Positions 12,973 to 14,288 of a stretch of DNA of 14,288 nucleotides are shown here, in pieces (the stretch's first letter is position 1; each line of letters opens with the position of its first letter). The stretch is from Chloroflexota bacterium (GTDB lineage: Bacteria; Chloroflexota; Anaerolineae; Anaerolineales; UBA4823): positions 1 to 14,288 of the forward strand of contig JAEWYL010000042.1 in NCBI GenBank assembly GCA_023395675.1, read 5' to 3'. Both the position numbers and the translations under genes were made by a program. The notes below the pieces were generated by a model that ran no database searches, was not told the DNA's origin, and was given only the letters and a program-made list of their open reading frames with translations.

Positions 12973-13908
12973 ATGAAGCTGACTGGAAACCCCAAGAAAC
13001 GCGGCCTGCGCCTGGGCCTCCTCCTGCTCGGGCTGTTGTTCTCGATCAGCCAGGCGCCCGCGGCCCCTGCGCACGCCCGCGCCTGGGAGCTCGACGGGCA
13101 GATGCAGTACCTGCCGCTGGTTTTTCACCGGTTTACCCCGGGGACCGGCAGCCTGGAAGGCCAGGTCTTCGACGCCACCACCGACGCCCCCATCCCCGGC
13201 GCGAAGCTGTGCGCAGGCGAGATCTGCGTGACCACAGACGAGGACGGGCGCTACCGTTTTGACTCCCTGTGGGCCGGCAGCCGCCTGATTGACGCCTCGC
13301 ACGGCGACTTTTTCCCGCGCACCCAGGGCGTGACTATCCTGCCGGACGAGACGGTAGAGATGGACTTCACCCTGGCCGATAAGCTGCTGGGGCAGAACGC
13401 CGCCCTGAGGATCCTGGTCACCTGGAACGACACGAAGATCTTTATGCCCAGCGCCCTGAGTAACGACCTGGACTCGCACCTGTGGGTGACCAACCAGACC
13501 CAGGGGACCACCCACATCTACGCCGACCCGAGCCCGAGCACCGAGCCGGACACCGACGGCGACTGCACCATGTTTCCGAACGCCTGCCAGGTGAACGACG
13601 ATATGGACGGCTACGGCCCCGAGACCACGGACTTCCGCCTGCTGGAGCCGAACACCATGTATTATTTCGGCATCCTGAACGTGAACCAGGGCTTTGCGCC
13701 CGACGTGCCGCCCATGATCCAGAGCGGGGCGCGGGTCGAGGTCTACGACCAGGATGGAATGGTGATGGAGTTCTCCGTGCCCCTGAAGGGGCAGGGTGAT
13801 TTCTGGTACGTCTTCTCCATGGACGCGAACGGCGTGATCACCCCCGCCCAGGGGCGGCAGGGCTGCATCACCTGGTACCCGGGGGATAGGATCCCCACCT
13901 GCCCATAA
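12973..13908 (+). CDS. Secreted protein with carboxypeptidase-regulatory-like and YfaP/DUF2135-like domains
   Basis: This 311-residue protein has a classic signal peptide: KKRGLR, a leucine-rich core, and a likely cut after AHA at about residue 35. A short QYLPLVFHR follows, a motif I associate with secreted Chloroflexota proteins. Residues 59 to about 135 form a carboxypeptidase-regulatory-like beta sandwich: GSLEGQVFDATTDAPIPGAK, then TDEDGRYRFDSL. Residues 143-285 resemble the YfaP/DUF2135 family: ALRILVTWND, NDLDSHLWV, HIY, and NDDMDGYGPET. DTDGD (193-197) is Asp-rich and could bind calcium. The six cysteines again form near pairs: 80/85, 198/205 and 298/310. AAAGG lies 12 bases upstream, a long spacing, but no other start suits the signal peptide. 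It is the last gene of the surface operon. It has no lipobox or membrane anchor, so it is either released or held by the other surface proteins. Its function is unknown. Confidence 0.82.
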   Translation: MKLTGNPKKRGLRLGLLLLGLLFSISQAPAAPAHARAWELDGQMQYLPLVFHRFTPGTGSLEGQVFDATTDAPIPGAKLCAGEICVTTDEDGRYRFDSLWAGSRLIDASHGDFFPRTQGVTILPDETVEMDFTLADKLLGQNAALRILVTWNDTKIFMPSALSNDLDSHLWVTNQTQGTTHIYADPSPSTEPDTDGDCTMFPNACQVNDDMDGYGPETTDFRLLEPNTMYYFGILNVNQGFAPDVPPMIQSGARVEVYDQDGMVMEFSVPLKGQGDFWYVFSMDANGVITPAQGRQGCITWYPGDRIPTCP

Positions 13909-13934
13909 GCGCAGCATGAGAAATATTTCCAAAA

Positions 13935-13975
13935 CGAAGAGGGGGGGCCGGGTTTCGCCGGGCCCCCACTTTTCG
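13935..13975. terminator. Terminator closing the surface operon, facing azlD
   Basis: G5-CC-GG (13943-13951) pairs with CC-GG-G-C5 (13958-13967) with one bulged G. A short outer arm CGAA (13935-13938) pairs with TTCG (13972-13975) around ACTTTT. It lies between convergent genes and may serve both. Confidence 0.78.
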
Positions 13976-14015
13976 TACCGATTAATCCTTCTTTCCGGGC
14001 AGGGCGCCCGCCGGT

Positions 14016-14288
14016 TTACCGGAACAGAGCCTGGAGGATGAGCAGCGCCGCCATCCCGGCGGCGATGGAGAGCACCATGCTGCGCGTGCGCCAGGCGACC
14101 AGGGCCGCCAGCAGCCCTGCCAGCAGGCGGAAATTCCCCGGCGAGAGGTCCAGCCTGCCGGAGGGCATCAGCACCTCGGGGAAGATAATCGCCGAAAGGA
14201 CAGCCGGGGGCACAAAGCGCAGGGCGCGGGTAAAGCGCTCGGAGACGTTCAAACGTCCCAGCAGGGCGATGAACGAGAGCCGGATGGC
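14016..14288 (-). CDS. azlD: AzlD family branched-chain amino acid transport subunit, N-terminus beyond the window
   Basis: Ninety residues are visible and the frame runs off the right edge. The true start lies outside, since only a TTG at 14252 occurs inside and the family motif continues upstream of it as IRLSFIALLGRLN. AzlD is a small integral membrane protein that works with AzlC to export branched-chain amino acids. Typical features are RFVPPAVLSAIIFPEVL, NFRLLAGLLAALVAWRTRS and SIAAGMAALLILQALF, forming three hydrophobic helices. The family is usually about 100-110 residues, so roughly 15 are missing. AzlC would be expected just upstream on this strand, beyond the window. Confidence 0.88.
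   Translation of the reverse strand, partial: AIRLSFIALLGRLNVSERFTRALRFVPPAVLSAIIFPEVLMPSGRLDLSPGNFRLLAGLLAALVAWRTRSMVLSIAAGMAALLILQALFR

Noticed and set aside
12757..13932. A 391-codon minus-strand frame over the secreted protein and the end of the stalk repeat
   Set aside because: The plus strand has a signal peptide and two recognisable domains here. The minus frame ends in a Gly-Val repeat that is only the reverse of the Thr-Pro codons.

Overview
This 14.3 kb window is a high-GC bacterial chromosome segment. The likely source is a member of the Chloroflexota, probably Anaerolineae or a relative. The clues are the pairing of TadE/TadG-type surface genes with very long Thr-Pro-Arg stalks, a secreted protein with a YLPLV motif just after its signal peptide, a MurA with Asp at the usual catalytic Cys position, and start codons placed right behind perfect TATAAT boxes. 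This placement is inferred from gene style, not from a search.

Layout. Positions 1-1986: a hairpin at the left edge, then a degV-xth operon (+) with overlapping stop and start, closed by a bidirectional terminator. Positions 2012-4852: scpA-yyaL (-), a chromosome-condensation subunit followed by a large thioredoxin-fold/toroid protein, read from a promoter that predicts a leaderless mRNA. Positions 4853-6046: a two-way promoter region, then a redox pair (+), an OsmC-family protein and thioredoxin, ending in a perfect hairpin. Positions 6116-7405: murA (-). Positions 7479-8311: a prepilin peptidase (+), again probably leaderless, with a 22-bp perfect terminator hairpin. Positions 8317-13975: a four-gene surface operon (+). 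It holds a TadE-like protein, a TadG-like protein with an intact von Willebrand A metal site, a 653-residue TadE-like protein fused to extracellular domains and two Thr-Pro stalks, and a secreted protein with a carboxypeptidase-regulatory-like and a YfaP-like domain. At the right edge a partial azlD (-) faces it.

How the genes fit together. The first two thirds are housekeeping: DNA repair, lipid-binding DegV, chromosome organisation, thiol chemistry and peptidoglycan synthesis. The last 6.5 kb is the accessory and most unusual part. The two TadE-like proteins carry a G|QGL(V/T)E processing-type motif, and a prepilin peptidase sits just upstream. Apart from two cysteines on the cytoplasmic side of membrane anchors, all 30 cysteines in the four exported proteins fall into pairs, 28 of them in close neighbours, as if built for disulfides. 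The Thr-Pro protein has one acidic and one strongly basic stalk. Together they look like a cell-surface adhesin or pilus-tip assembly. No secretion ATPase (TadA), platform (TadB/C), secretin or major Flp pilin gene lies in this window. Long open frames on the strands opposite yyaL, murA and tadG are GC-rich shadows and are not annotated.
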